From Clostridia bacterium (GTDB taxonomy: Bacteria; Bacillota; Clostridia; Acetivibrionales; DSM-2933), in the NCBI GenBank assembly GCA_026418275.1, contig JAOABQ010000071.1, positions 62,001 through 126,000 on the forward strand: a stretch of DNA of 64,000 bases, read 5' to 3'. A program made the position numbers and the translations under genes. How positions within the stretch are numbered: position 1 is the stretch's first letter; the number at the start of each line of letters is the position of its first letter. A model generated the notes under the pieces. It made no database searches. It worked only from the letters and a program-made list of their open reading frames with translations, and had not been told where the DNA came from. This document shows positions 53,891-63,844 of this stretch, piece after piece.

Positions 53891-54295
53891 ATGTTATTGT
53901 TGTTAAAGCTGGACTTTCAATCCGATACTCCAATATACCTTCAGCTAAAAACCCAGATTATTGAAGGTATAGCAACAGGGAAGCTGAGCCCGGGAGAATC
54001 GCTTCCATCGGTAAGACAGCTTGCATCCGACTTGGGTATTAACCTTCATACAGTAAATAAAACCTATACCCTTTTAAAGCAAGACGGCTTTTTAATCATT
54101 CACCGGCAGAAGGGCGTTGTAGTCAATCCGGATCAAAATGCTATGATTCATGACGAATATCTGTTTGAACTTCATGAAAGCTTAAAGCCACTTATTGCAG
54201 AAGCCTTTTGCAGAGGAATGAAAAAAGAGGAGTTCAACAAAATTTGTACTGAAGTCTTTTTAGAATTCGAAAAAAGTAGAGGTGAAAATAGATGA
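53891..54295 (+). CDS. GntR-family regulator, YtrA type
   Basis: The product has about 134 residues, with a winged-helix DNA-binding domain (about 5-75: QLKTQIIEGIATGKLSPGE, SVRQLASDLGINLHTVNKTYTLL in part) and a short helical C terminus, the YtrA form without a ligand domain. The exact start is open: GTG at 53885/53888, ATG at 53891 or TTG at 53897/53900 all sit near AAGGTGGTG. It overlaps the next gene by four bases (ATGA). It probably represses its own operon through the palindrome. Confidence 0.88.
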   Translation: MLLLLKLDFQSDTPIYLQLKTQIIEGIATGKLSPGESLPSVRQLASDLGINLHTVNKTYTLLKQDGFLIIHRQKGVVVNPDQNAMIHDEYLFELHESLKPLIAEAFCRGMKKEEFNKICTEVFLEFEKSRGENR

Positions 54296-55425
54296 AACTC
54301 ATTGTTATGATTACATTTTACTTTATTTGCTATATACCAACCCTGGTTCTTTGCACAATCATCCCTTATATAACAAGGAAAACAGAAAGCTTTGGCGTTA
54401 CCATCACCGAGGAGGCTTATCATACTCCGGAAGTAAGGAAACTGCGCACCTGGTATAGAAACCGTGTTTTGATTTTCGGCAGCATACCTGCCCTTGCCGC
54501 TCTCATTCCCATACTAACAATAAAAATGAGTGAGACACATTTCCTTTTTCTGGTATTAGGAACGTTTATCCAGATAGCTGTTGTTTATTTCTTCTATTTC
54601 ATTGCCCATAAAAGAATGAAGGTCTTAAAAGCAGAGAAGAATTGGGCTGCAGGTAAAACACAGATGGTTATTGCAGATACTTCCTTCAGGAAAAAGAAGG
54701 TTTTAGTCTCCCCCCTGTGGTTTATTATCTATTTACTGGTTATTCTTGCTACTGTTATCATTGAGCTGGCCTTTTATGATAAAATTCCGGACAGAATTCC
54801 CATGCACTACAATGTTCATGGAGAAATCGACCGCTGGGCGGTAAAATCCTATAAAACGCTTTTATGGCTTCCTCTTTTACAGCTTTTCATAACTTTTATT
54901 ATGGGTTTTGCTTACTGGACGATCGGAAAGTCCCGTCAGCTGATAGATCCTTCCTCGCCTGAAAAGTCGATTGAACAAAATAGAATCTTCAGGTATCGAT
55001 GGTCCGCCTTTATTGTATTTTCGGGCCTTGCCCTTATTATTATGTTTTCATTGATTCAATACATGATGATATTTGTAAAAAACTCCTGGCTTACCATTGC
55101 ACTTCCTCTTGTTTTAGGCCTTGGTATGGTAGCCGCCTCAATTATTTTATCGGCTACGACAGGACAAGGCGGAAGTAAAGCTGCCGTTTTAGTTAATAGC
55201 GGAACAAACGGAAAAGACCAGAAAGTAATCAGCCGGGATGAAGATAAGTATTGGAAATTAGGTATATTTTATTACAACCCGGAGGACCCTTCCCTGTTCG
55301 TAGAAAAGAGGTTTGGAATCGGTATGACAAATAACTGGGCAAGGCCCATGTCCTGGGTATTGATACTCGGAATTCTTGCCGCAATTATCGGATTTTCAGT
55401 ACTCAGCTACTTTTTAACAAAATAA
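54292..55425 (+). CDS. DUF1648/DUF5808 membrane protein
   Basis: The product has 377 residues with about eight membrane helices. The DUF1648 signature is DKIPDRIPMHYNVHGEIDRW. The C-terminal DUF5808 block reads DKYWKLGIFYYNPEDPSLFV and NWARPMSW. DUF1648 is found in SdpI-type immunity proteins; coupling to a YtrA-type GntR gene is common in Firmicutes and suggests a response to membrane stress or an antimicrobial peptide. The substrate or peptide is unknown. Confidence 0.85.
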   Translation: MKLIVMITFYFICYIPTLVLCTIIPYITRKTESFGVTITEEAYHTPEVRKLRTWYRNRVLIFGSIPALAALIPILTIKMSETHFLFLVLGTFIQIAVVYFFYFIAHKRMKVLKAEKNWAAGKTQMVIADTSFRKKKVLVSPLWFIIYLLVILATVIIELAFYDKIPDRIPMHYNVHGEIDRWAVKSYKTLLWLPLLQLFITFIMGFAYWTIGKSRQLIDPSSPEKSIEQNRIFRYRWSAFIVFSGLALIIMFSLIQYMMIFVKNSWLTIALPLVLGLGMVAASIILSATTGQGGSKAAVLVNSGTNGKDQKVISRDEDKYWKLGIFYYNPEDPSLFVEKRFGIGMTNNWARPMSWVLILGILAAIIGFSVLSYFLTK

Positions 55426-55609
55426 ATACGATGGCTTCAAAAGTATGGTCACGGTGTGAAGCTCTAAATCAAGCTTAAGCTAAAAAGTTTTACATTTAAT
55501 GTTATTTTAATCAGACTCTTTGCTTTCAAAACCGTATAACCTTCTGAGTGTAAAATCCTGCTCATACTTTTTTACACATTATCTCTCAAATGAAAGGACG
55601 GAAATTACT

Positions 55610-57391
55610 ATGTTAAAAAAACTTTCTACCCTACTTGCTTTATTTTGTTTGTGTCTTAGTTTGTCCATTGCAAGCGCAGCTGCATCCGGTACAGATATCA
55701 CAGTAAAAATTGACGGTAAAACCATTGTTTTTCCTGATGCTAAACCCTTTATCAATGAAAATTCCCGCACCCTGTGCCCCCTCCGTTTTATAACCGAGGA
55801 ACTAAGTGCGGAAGTTGAATGGCAAAAGGCATCACAAACAGTAAAAATCTTAAAGGACACGGATACAATCCTTCTTAAGATCGGTGAAACCAAAGCACTG
55901 GTAAATGGAAAGGAAGTTTTATTCGATACAAAGGCAATCGTAAAAAATAACCGGACATACGTGCCATTACGCTTTGTAAGCGAAGTTTTTGGGGAAAGAG
56001 TTGATTGGGATGGGAAATCAAAGACAGTTAGAATCTTAAAAACCGTATCCGGTAAAAGTGATTTCTATGATCCAAGCACTCTATCGGATGAGGAAAAGAA
56101 AATTTCAGCAAATCTTTCCGAATACTTCGATGCCGCTTCAAAATATAAGAATTTCTCCGGTACTGTACTTATTGCCAAAAACGGAAAGGTATTATTTGAA
56201 AAGGGTTATGGGTTGGCAGATTCCAGCCAGAAAATAAAAATAACGCCGAAGACTACCTTTGCTATCGGATCAGTAACAAAGCAGTTTACAGCTATGGCCA
56301 TCATGCAGTTGGAGGAAAAGGGACTTCTTCGTGTAGATGATAAATTATCGAAATATTTCCCTGATTTCCCAAGGGGTGATGATATCACAATCCATCACCT
56401 TCTGACACATACCTCCGGTATTTATAATTTCACGGATTTAGAAGATACAGTAAGTGAAAAATTAGAATCTATCTCCATTGATGATATTATCGATGTCCTT
56501 AAAACCTTAAAATTGGAGTTTGAACCTGGAGAAAAATGGGACTACAGCAACTCAGGCTACCTGCTCCTTGGCTACATTGTGGAAAAGGTAAGCGGCATTA
56601 GCTTTGGTGAATACCTTGAGCAAAATATCTTCGATCCGCTTCAAATGAATGATACTGGTGTATGCTACATAGGTGATGAAAAAATGTATCAGTCAACCGG
56701 GCATGTTGGTTTTAAAGAACTTACACCTGTAGATGATGAATTTTTGTTAAAAATCGCTCACGGAGCAGGCAACATGTACTCCACTATAGAGGATTTGTAT
56801 CGTTGGGACCGGGCCTTATATACTGAAAAGCTTGTAAAAAAGGAAACCCTGGAGAAGATTTTTGCTCCCCATGCCAAAACACCCGCATTGGGTGCCGATT
56901 ATGGGTATGGCTGGCTTGTTGCAGAAAAGGACGGGGTCAAGGTGGTCACCCACACAGGAGGAACCATTGGTTTTGCATCCGAAATTTTAAGAAATCTCTC
57001 CAAAGACATTACGGTTATTGCACTTTCCAACAATGCACAAACGGATTACGGGTCTATCAATACTGCTATTGACGGTATTCTCTCGGGTAAAAAGGTTGAC
57101 CTTCCGAAAGAGATAAAAATTATCCAGGTTGATCCCAAACTATATGACAGCTACACCGGTGAATTTGAGCTCGTGAAAGGCTTTACACTTACCATAACCA
57201 AGGAAAAGGATAAATTATTCCTTCAGGCAACAGGTCAGCCAAAACTTGAACTCTCTCCCCTCTCTGAGACTAAATATACACTGACGGTTGTCGATGCTGC
57301 CATTACTTTTATAAAAGATAGCAAAGGCAAGGTACAAGAGTTGGTCCTTCATCAAAACGGCCAGGAGTTAAAAGGGAAAAGAATAAAATAA
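55610..57391 (+). CDS. Secreted serine hydrolase (beta-lactamase class C fold) with copper-amine-oxidase-like N domain
   Basis: The product has 593 residues. A signal peptide (1-24) is followed by a copper-amine-oxidase-like N-terminal domain (about 28-140: VKIDGKTIVFPDAKPFI, NRTYVPLRFVSEVFG) and a class C beta-lactamase-type domain (about 165-500). The catalytic set is Ser-x-x-Lys in SVTKQFTAMA, Tyr-x-Asn in YSNSGYLLLG and HTGGTIGF. A small beta domain ends it (about 520-590). The start at 55610 is preceded by GAAAGGACGG; the frame opens at 55520. The enzyme could be an esterase, D-amino peptidase or penicillin-binding protein; beta-lactamase activity is not implied. Confidence 0.9.
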   Translation: MLKKLSTLLALFCLCLSLSIASAAASGTDITVKIDGKTIVFPDAKPFINENSRTLCPLRFITEELSAEVEWQKASQTVKILKDTDTILLKIGETKALVNGKEVLFDTKAIVKNNRTYVPLRFVSEVFGERVDWDGKSKTVRILKTVSGKSDFYDPSTLSDEEKKISANLSEYFDAASKYKNFSGTVLIAKNGKVLFEKGYGLADSSQKIKITPKTTFAIGSVTKQFTAMAIMQLEEKGLLRVDDKLSKYFPDFPRGDDITIHHLLTHTSGIYNFTDLEDTVSEKLESISIDDIIDVLKTLKLEFEPGEKWDYSNSGYLLLGYIVEKVSGISFGEYLEQNIFDPLQMNDTGVCYIGDEKMYQSTGHVGFKELTPVDDEFLLKIAHGAGNMYSTIEDLYRWDRALYTEKLVKKETLEKIFAPHAKTPALGADYGYGWLVAEKDGVKVVTHTGGTIGFASEILRNLSKDITVIALSNNAQTDYGSINTAIDGILSGKKVDLPKEIKIIQVDPKLYDSYTGEFELVKGFTLTITKEKDKLFLQATGQPKLELSPLSETKYTLTVVDAAITFIKDSKGKVQELVLHQNGQELKGKRIK

Positions 57392-57448
57392 GAACCCTAA
57401 ATTGTAAAGCTCACACCAAACCATACAACCTATAAATAAAATAACAAC

Positions 57449-57480
57449 CAATAAGACAGGAGGCGGCTCCTGTCTTATTG
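57449..57480. terminator. Terminator between the serine hydrolase and tex genes
   Basis: CAATAAGACAGGAG-GCGG-CTCCTGTCTTATTG is a perfect 14-bp stem between converging genes; the minus strand continues GTTGTTATTTTATTT. Confidence 0.88.
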
Positions 57481-57499
57481 ATAAGTACACAAATAAATA

Positions 57500-59653
57500 T
57501 TATATATCCCTCATGCTGAGTGAAATTCTTTTTCGTACCGCGTCCACTTCAAGAACCTTTACCTTGACAATATCCCCAACCGATACCACTTCCATGGGGT
57601 TTCTCACATATCGGTCGCACAGTTGGGATATATGCACAAGCCCATCCTGATGGACTCCGATATCTACAAATGCTCCGAAATCTGCCACGTTTCTGACTGT
57701 CCCTGTTAAAACCATTCCAGGCTTTAAATCCTCAATATGGAGCACATCGGTTAAAAGCATCGGCTTAGGCAGTTCGTCTCTGGGGTCCCTCCCCGGCTTT
57801 AAAAGCTCATTTACAATATCCCGTAAGGTGGGAATGCCGATTCCGATCTTGGCCGAAATATCCCCGATTCCCTTTTTCTCAAGCTCCTGCTTGAGTGATC
57901 CCAGCTTTCCCTTCTTCACATCCTCTAAAGAATATCCCGTGATTTCCAGCAATTTTTCCGCGGCATCATAAGATTCGGGGTGTACAGCCGTATTATCTAA
58001 AATATTTTTACCATCCGGGATTCTTAAGAAACCGGCACATTGTTCAAATGCCTTTTCTCCTAGCTTCTTGACCTTTTTTATTTCCGCTCTTTTCTTAAAC
58101 TTCCCGTTTGTTTCTCTATATTCCACAATATTTTTCGCAACAGTGGCATTAATGCCTGAAACATAGGAGAGCAGCGAAGGAGAGGCAGTATTTAAATCAA
58201 CCCCCACACTGTTAACCGCATCTTCTACCACTGCCCCAAGAGACTCTCCCAACCGCTTTTGATTCATATCATGCTGGTATTGGCCTACCCCTATAGACTT
58301 GGGATCAATTTTTACCAATTCTGCAAGAGGGTCCTGAAGTCTCCTGGCAATAGACACCGCACTCCTAAGTGCAACATCAAAATCCGGGAACTCTTCTGCT
58401 CCAAGCTTGGAGGCAGAATATACCGAAGCTCCGGACTCACTGACTACCATATAATATACTTTACGGTCCATATCCTTTAAAAGTTCTGCAATAAATATTT
58501 CAGATTCTTTGGATGCTGTACCGTTACCAATGGAAATGATATCCACCTTGTGCTTGCCAATCAAATTTTTAACAACCTTTTTAGCCTCTTCAACCTTATT
58601 TTGTGGCGGTGTAGGGTAGATCACCGTAGTCTCTAAAACTTTTCCCGTTTCATCAACGACTGCCAGTTTACACCCCGTCCTGTAAGCCGGATCAAGCCCC
58701 AATACCACACTGCCCTTTACAGGAGGCTGCAGCAGCAGATTTTTAAGGTTTTCAGCAAAAACCTTCATGGCTTGTTCCTCTGCAAGCTCTGTCAATTCAT
58801 TTCTTATCTCCCGTTCAACAGAAGAAAAAATAAGCCTTTCATAGGAATCGTGGGCGGCTCTTTCAACATATTCCGATGTAATAGACCGGGGGGCTTTTAC
58901 CGTTTTTGATTTCAAATAGCTGATCATTTGTTCGTCAGGCACACTGATCTTTACCTGCAAAAATTCTTCTTTTTCTCCCCGGTTTATAGCAAGTACTCTG
59001 TGTCTTGCTATTTTGGAGACAGGTTCCTTAAAGTCATAGTACATGCGGTATACCGAATCTTCTTCCTTTTTGCCCTGTGATATAACGGTTCCGGACCTTA
59101 TGAACATTTCTCTGACAGCTTTTCTAAACTCAGCGTTGTCCGAAATATCCTCTGCAATAATATCCATCGCTCCGCTTAGCGCATCTTCTATTGTATTTAC
59201 TTCTTTTTCCGGATTGATAAAAGGCATTACGATTTCCTCAATACGGGAATGTTTTGTTTCCTGCGCAAAAAGGATTTCTGCCAGCGGCTCCAAGCCCTTT
59301 TCTTTTGCAATGGTTGCTCTCGTCCTTCTCTTTGGCTTAAATGGCCTGTAAATATCCTCAATTTCCTGGAGGGTTACAGCTTTTTTCAGTGCTTGGGCAA
59401 TTTCATCGGTAAGTTTGCCTTGTTCGCCGATCAGCCGCTTTACATCCTCCCGCCTGGTCTCCAAATTTCTCAAATACAAAAGCCGTTCATATAATTCCCT
59501 GATGACCTGGTCATTCAGCTCGCCTGTCATTTCTTTTCTATATCTGGCTATAAAAGGTACTGTATTTCCATCGTCAATCAGCTTTACGGTATTCTCCACC
59601 TGAAAGGGTTTCAAGTTGAATTCCTTGATCAATTGATTTATAATATCCGCCAT
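57500..59653 (-). CDS. tex: RNA-binding transcription accessory protein Tex
   Basis: The product has 717 residues. The order is the Tex N-terminal helical domain (1 to about 190), YqgF-like RNase H fold (about 315-440: GLDPAYRTGCKLAVVDETG in part, ISIGNGTASKESE), helix-hairpin-helix domains (about 490-560: GVDLNTASPSLLSYVSGI in part) and a C-terminal S1 domain (about 640-715: GMVLTGTVRNVADFGAFVDIG in part). Tex binds RNA and affects transcription and ribosome-linked quality control. It is monocistronic. Confidence 0.95.
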   Translation of the reverse strand: MADIINQLIKEFNLKPFQVENTVKLIDDGNTVPFIARYRKEMTGELNDQVIRELYERLLYLRNLETRREDVKRLIGEQGKLTDEIAQALKKAVTLQEIEDIYRPFKPKRRTRATIAKEKGLEPLAEILFAQETKHSRIEEIVMPFINPEKEVNTIEDALSGAMDIIAEDISDNAEFRKAVREMFIRSGTVISQGKKEEDSVYRMYYDFKEPVSKIARHRVLAINRGEKEEFLQVKISVPDEQMISYLKSKTVKAPRSITSEYVERAAHDSYERLIFSSVEREIRNELTELAEEQAMKVFAENLKNLLLQPPVKGSVVLGLDPAYRTGCKLAVVDETGKVLETTVIYPTPPQNKVEEAKKVVKNLIGKHKVDIISIGNGTASKESEIFIAELLKDMDRKVYYMVVSESGASVYSASKLGAEEFPDFDVALRSAVSIARRLQDPLAELVKIDPKSIGVGQYQHDMNQKRLGESLGAVVEDAVNSVGVDLNTASPSLLSYVSGINATVAKNIVEYRETNGKFKKRAEIKKVKKLGEKAFEQCAGFLRIPDGKNILDNTAVHPESYDAAEKLLEITGYSLEDVKKGKLGSLKQELEKKGIGDISAKIGIGIPTLRDIVNELLKPGRDPRDELPKPMLLTDVLHIEDLKPGMVLTGTVRNVADFGAFVDIGVHQDGLVHISQLCDRYVRNPMEVVSVGDIVKVKVLEVDAVRKRISLSMRDI

Positions 59654-60072
59654 TTGCTAACCTCCAAGCGCAACACAGATTTTTAATATATCTTACCACG
59701 AATTGTATTTTTATATCAACAACCCTAGACCGGAATATAATCAGGGTTTATAAATAAGTTCAAAACCGGATGTCTTACAAAAAATGTTATTATAGTACAA
59801 ATAATAAGTAAAATATTTCTATTGTAGTCATCCCATTTTCCTATATAATTATAATAAAAATTGTATTTTTTTCAATTTAACCCCCTCAAAATGCATTACA
59901 ATTACGAATATCTATAATAATCATTGTATACTTCAACATTTCATATCATACTGCATAAAATGATATAACGCGATACCTCATATAAAATAGAGTAGCTATC
60001 AATGAAAAAAGGGTATATTATTATACATCATAAATATTTATTTTGTTTATTTATTACATAGGTGGGATTTAT
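59654..60072. other. Intergenic region, divergent promoters
   Basis: About 420 very AT-rich bases between tex and the diguanylate cyclase gene. It must hold promoters for both. I recognise no riboswitch, repeat or open frame with a ribosome site. Confidence 0.45.
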
Positions 60073-61119
60073 ATGTCGAACAGCAGAAGAAGTACCATAT
60101 TACTAATAGATTCGGATTATACCTTAACCGAAAAGCTTGCAAACAGGCTAAGCAGCGTAGGTTTTAATATACTTACCGCAAACACACCGGAGATGGCATC
60201 AAAGCTTGCACTCATCAGCAGGCCGGATATCATTCTCCTGGATATTCTTATGAAAAATAAAAAAGGCCAGGACATGCTTGTTGTTATAAAGTCTAACAAA
60301 GCAACATTCAATATACCGGTTATTGTCCTTACCTCTGCGGTGGATATTGAATCAAAAGTCTATGGATTCTTATCCGGTGCCAATGACTACATTATTAAAC
60401 CTTTTAGCTTCGAAGAGGTTTTGGCCCGAATAAATACACAACTCCGGATTCTCAGTATGCAGAAGGAATTGGAAGAAAAGAACCGTGAGCTAACTGAAAA
60501 AAACGAAATCCTTCAACAGATCGCTATAACAGACGGCTTAACAGGACTTTATAATAAATCCTACATTATAAGCAGGGCCAGCAATGAAATCCTTCGTGCT
60601 TCACGGTTTAAAGAAATGATCTCATTTATTATGATTGATATTGATCATTTTAAAAAGATAAACGATACTTACGGCCACTTAACCGGTGATTTGGTTTTAA
60701 AGGAAGTGTCCAAACAATTGAAAAACTCCGTCCGTGATATTGATATTTTAGCAAGGTACGGAGGGGAGGAATTCCTGGTTATTTGCCCGAACACCGATAC
60801 AAAAGGCGCAAAAGTTCTTGCCGAAAGGATTCGCAGGAACGTTGAGCGCATCAGCTTAAAACTTAACAGCGACTCTATCAACATTACAGCGAGTATCGGT
60901 GTCAAAAATGCGGTTCCCACGCAGCCTGCCAAACCGGAACAATTGGCTTTATGCTTCATTGGCGATGCGGATATAGCACTTTATGCCGCAAAAGCAAACG
61001 GTCGAAACAGAGTCGAATTTTATGATAATAGCGTTAGCCCGGTTCATGTATGCAACGAGACAACTGTTGCAGATATTACGGTTTCCGACCCCCAGGCAGG
61101 AGATAATTATACCCATTAG
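60073..61119 (+). CDS. Response-regulator diguanylate cyclase (REC-GGDEF)
   Basis: The product has 348 residues. A receiver domain (about 8-125) has LLIDSD, the phosphorylation site in IILLDILMK and the Lys in YIIKPF. A helical linker joins it to a GGDEF domain (about 160-325) with the active-site loop ARYGGEEF, and DGLTGLYNK and DIDHFKKIND for nucleotide binding. The inhibitory RxxD motif is not seen at the usual spot. It should make c-di-GMP when phosphorylated. No kinase gene is adjacent. The start at 60073 follows AGGTGGG; the frame opens at 60043. Confidence 0.93.
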   Translation: MSNSRRSTILLIDSDYTLTEKLANRLSSVGFNILTANTPEMASKLALISRPDIILLDILMKNKKGQDMLVVIKSNKATFNIPVIVLTSAVDIESKVYGFLSGANDYIIKPFSFEEVLARINTQLRILSMQKELEEKNRELTEKNEILQQIAITDGLTGLYNKSYIISRASNEILRASRFKEMISFIMIDIDHFKKINDTYGHLTGDLVLKEVSKQLKNSVRDIDILARYGGEEFLVICPNTDTKGAKVLAERIRRNVERISLKLNSDSINITASIGVKNAVPTQPAKPEQLALCFIGDADIALYAAKANGRNRVEFYDNSVSPVHVCNETTVADITVSDPQAGDNYTH

Positions 61120-61246
61120 GAATTTTAAGAATAATGCTTTCCATCATCTGATAAATCAAGCCGCTGACTAAAGTACTTTTTGAGGACCGTTCGCAGCACT
61201 TATGAATGAATGCGTATATATAATTTTCCAAATAGGAGTGGTCAAA

Positions 61247-61657
61247 ATGTCAGATAAATTAATTGAAAAGTTATTAAATAGCTACGCTCAACAAATTAGT
61301 GAAGGAAAGGCCCTGGATGAAGCAGAAAAATATATCTCCAGTTATTTTAGCAGACTGAGGGAATCCTTAAAAGATGCCATCAAATACTCCGAAGGGGAAA
61401 TAAAAATAGAGATCCAACAAGGAGAAAACATTGCGGTAATGTACCTTAAGGAAGATTATATCCTGTTTAAAAAGGGTCTTCACTGTATAAGAGTTTGTAT
61501 GTCCAAACCCCAAAATTTAAACACCGCTGCGCATGAAGAAGAATATGAAGTAGACCGGTTGGTCCCTAGTGATTATACCTGCAAATCAGTCAAGGAGAAT
61601 TTTATTTTAGACTATTATCTCCTGGATAAGTATATAGACCAGGCATTCAAACTTTAA
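61247..61657 (+). CDS. Hypothetical protein, 136 residues
   Basis: From the ATG at 61247 (AGGAGTGG upstream), the product is acidic and mixed alpha/beta, with no signal or membrane segment. A helical start (LIEKLLNSYAQQISEGK) is followed by strands (EIKIEIQQGENIAVMYLKED in part). I do not recognise it. It lies between the diguanylate cyclase gene and tyrS but has its own spacing of 127 bases upstream. Confidence 0.65.
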   Translation: MSDKLIEKLLNSYAQQISEGKALDEAEKYISSYFSRLRESLKDAIKYSEGEIKIEIQQGENIAVMYLKEDYILFKKGLHCIRVCMSKPQNLNTAAHEEEYEVDRLVPSDYTCKSVKENFILDYYLLDKYIDQAFKL

Positions 61658-61721
61658 GCCCCATACGCACATACATTTTTTGATTGCATAATTTGGTCTG
61701 GTTATGGTAAAATACTAAAAA

Positions 61722-61978
61722 AGCTATGAATGAGTCCAGTAGATATGCTATGGTTACATGAAGAGAGTTGCCCGGCCGGTGAAAGGGCTTCAGTACATAG
61801 ATTATCGAATTACCCTCAGGAGCTTCGCGTTGAAAATATAATTAGACGTTGACGGCCGCCAACCGTTATCATGGTGTTGAATGAGGTATATCTTGTCAAT
61901 GATGATATACGAATTAAGGTGGTACCACGAGCTTTCTCGTCCTTAAATTTTAAGGATGAAGAAAGCTTTTATTTTTAT
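61722..61978 (+). promoter_or_regulatory. T-box riboswitch of tyrS (specifier UAC, tyrosine)
   Basis: The T-box core AAGGTGGTACCACGAGC lies at 61915-61932 (approximate). Stem I shows AGTA-GATA on its 5' side and TATC-GAA on its 3' side, the loop E arrangement, directly before TAC at 61811-61813, a tyrosine codon. The terminator stem AAAGCTTTCT-type pair (AGCTTTCT and AGAAAGCT, 61930-61970) is followed by TTTATTTTTATA. Confidence 0.93.
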
Positions 61979-62033
61979 ATACCCATATATGTCCCGATAT
62001 TCATTAGGATAATCACTAGGAGGAGGTTACAAA

Positions 62034-63260
62034 ATGGCAAGTGTTTTTGAAACATTAAAAGAAAGAGGTTTTATTGCCCAATTAACCCATGAAGATGCGA
62101 TAAGGGAAATGCTCGAAAAGGAAAAAGTAACATTTTATATAGGGTTTGATCCGACGGCAGACAGTTTACATGTCGGCCACTTTCTTCAAATGATGGTAAT
62201 GGCGCATATGCAAAGGGCAGGTCACAGACCTATAGCCATCATAGGCGGGGGAACTGCCATGGTTGGAGACCCGACAGGAAAAACGGATATGCGCAAAATG
62301 ATGACACGGGAAGAAATCCAACACAATGCAAACAATTTTAAAAAGCAGTTGTCCAACTTTATTGACTTTAATGAAGGTAAAGCTTTGATGCTTGATAATG
62401 CCGAGTGGCTGCTGGACCTAAATTATGTTACATTTTTGCGTGAAATCGGAGTTCACTTTTCCGTCAACCGGATGCTTACCGCAGAATGCTTTAAATCCAG
62501 GTTGGAAAAAGGATTATCCTTTATCGAGTTTAACTACATGCTGATGCAAAGCTATGACTTTTTAAAGCTTTACCAAGATTACAAATGCAATCTTCAATTG
62601 GGCGGCGATGACCAATGGTCCAATATCCTGGGCGGCATCGACTTAATCCGGAGAGTTGAAAGTAAGGAATCCTACGGTATGACCTTTACCCTTCTTACAA
62701 CCAGTGAAGGCAAAAAAATGGGCAAAACCGAAAAAGGTGCTTTATGGCTTGATGCAACGAAGACATCCCCTTATGACTTCTACCAGTATTGGAGAAACAT
62801 CCACGATGCGGATGTCATTAAATGTCTCAAGCTTTTAACCTTCCTCCCACTCGAGGAAATAGAAAAACTTGCCCAACTGAAAGACAAGGAAATCAATGAA
62901 GCTAAAAAGATTCTGGCGTTTGAGGTTACCAAGCTCATTCACGGTGAGGAAGAAGCGGCAAAGGCAAAGCAAGCTGCAGAAGCACTTTTTGAACAAGGCG
63001 GTGATTTGGCAAACATGCCAAGTACAGAAATTTCATCCGGTGAACTTGGGGATGGACTCAATGTGCTGGATGTACTGGTAAAAACCGGCTTGGCGCCATC
63101 TAAAGGCGAAGGCAGACGCTTAGTCACCCAGGGAGGTATCCAAATCAATAATTACAAAGTAGAAAATATTAATCTTACAGTCACTAAGGGCGATTTTAAC
63201 AATAATGAACTGATAATCAAAAAAGGAAAGAAAGTTTACCATAGGTTGGTACTGAAATGA
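62034..63260 (+). CDS. tyrS: Tyrosyl-tRNA synthetase
   Basis: The product has 408 residues and charges tRNA-Tyr. The class I motifs are DSLHVGHF (HIGH type) and KMGKTEKG (KMSKS type). Tyr-binding residues are in [11 protein letters not shown]. An S4 RNA-binding domain ends the protein (about 340-405: [15 protein letters not shown]). AGGAGG precedes the ATG. It is under T-box control and followed by a strong terminator. Confidence 0.97.
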   Translation: MASVFETLKERGFIAQLTHEDAIREMLEKEKVTFYIGFDPTADSLHVGHFLQMMVMAHMQRAGHRPIAIIGGGTAMVGDPTGKTDMRKMMTREEIQHNANNFKKQLSNFIDFNEGKALMLDNAEWLLDLNYVTFLREIGVHFSVNRMLTAECFKSRLEKGLSFIEFNYMLMQSYDFLKLYQDYKCNLQLGGDDQWSNILGGIDLIRRVESKESYGMTFTLLTTSEGKKMGKTEKGALWLDATKTSPYDFYQYWRNIHDADVIKCLKLLTFLPLEEIEKLAQLKDKEINEAKKILAFEVTKLIHGEEEAAKAKQAAEALFEQGGDLANMPSTEISSGELGDGLNVLDVLVKTGLAPSKGEGRRLVTQGGIQINNYKVENINLTVTKGDFNNNELIIKKGKKVYHRLVLK

Positions 63261-63262
63261 TT

Positions 63263-63302
63263 TAAAGGGTGCTGTTCTCAGATGTTAGGACAGCACCCTT
63301 TA
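63263..63302 (+). terminator. Terminator of tyrS
   Basis: AAAGGGTGCTGT-TC and GGACAGCACCCTTT form a stem of about 14 bases right after the stop. The end is AT-rich on both sides, so it may also serve the converging gene at 63320. Confidence 0.85.
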
Positions 63303-63319
63303 AAATATCCGGTTGTTTT

Positions 63320-63667
63320 CTAATCATTTTTCACTTTTTCCTGCAAAACCTCTTTCACAACTTCCGCATATAACTTTCCGTCTACCGAAATCAGCTTTTT
63401 AAATATATACCCAATCAGTTCATTGGGGTCTTGAAGCTTGTTTTTGAAGTCTAGCCGGTACTGCTCCAATGCATGGAACGCTTCTTCCCGGCTCTTATAA
63501 ATAAGCCTATTCACATCATCAGAAAATATGAATTTATTGGCGGATTGACCTTTTAACCGGATCCAAATTCCACCTTTATCACTTTGATCATATTCTAAAA
63601 ATTTCCCCTCCTGCAAAACCCCATCCGAAAGGTGTATGAAGTAGACCGATTCATTTTTGCTAAACAT
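63320..63667 (-). CDS. Hypothetical protein, 115 residues
   Basis: From the ATG at 63667 (AAAGGAGTAGGG upstream; frame open to 63706). An N-terminal strand-rich part (ESVYFIHLSDGVLQEGKFLEY) recalls a short OB or SH3-like fold, followed by helices (EEAFHALEQYRLDFKNK) and NELIGYIFKKLIS. I do not recognise it. Confidence 0.65.
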   Translation of the reverse strand: MFSKNESVYFIHLSDGVLQEGKFLEYDQSDKGGIWIRLKGQSANKFIFSDDVNRLIYKSREEAFHALEQYRLDFKNKLQDPNELIGYIFKKLISVDGKLYAEVVKEVLQEKVKND

Positions 63668-63844
63668 AACCCTACTCCTTTGCTTTATAACGGTAATACG
63701 CTTCACTCCAATTATAATCCATACTTCATAGGAATTATTCCAATTTAAAACAGTATATTGAATTCATTCATATAAGGAAGTATCATAGATATAAGGTTGT
63801 GGAAAATATCCTTACTATAAAACGAATTAAAGGAATGATTTAAA

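Noticed and set aside
55579-55893. 104-codon minus-strand open frame over the serine hydrolase signal peptide region
   Set aside because: It is antisense to a well-supported gene and has no ribosome site.
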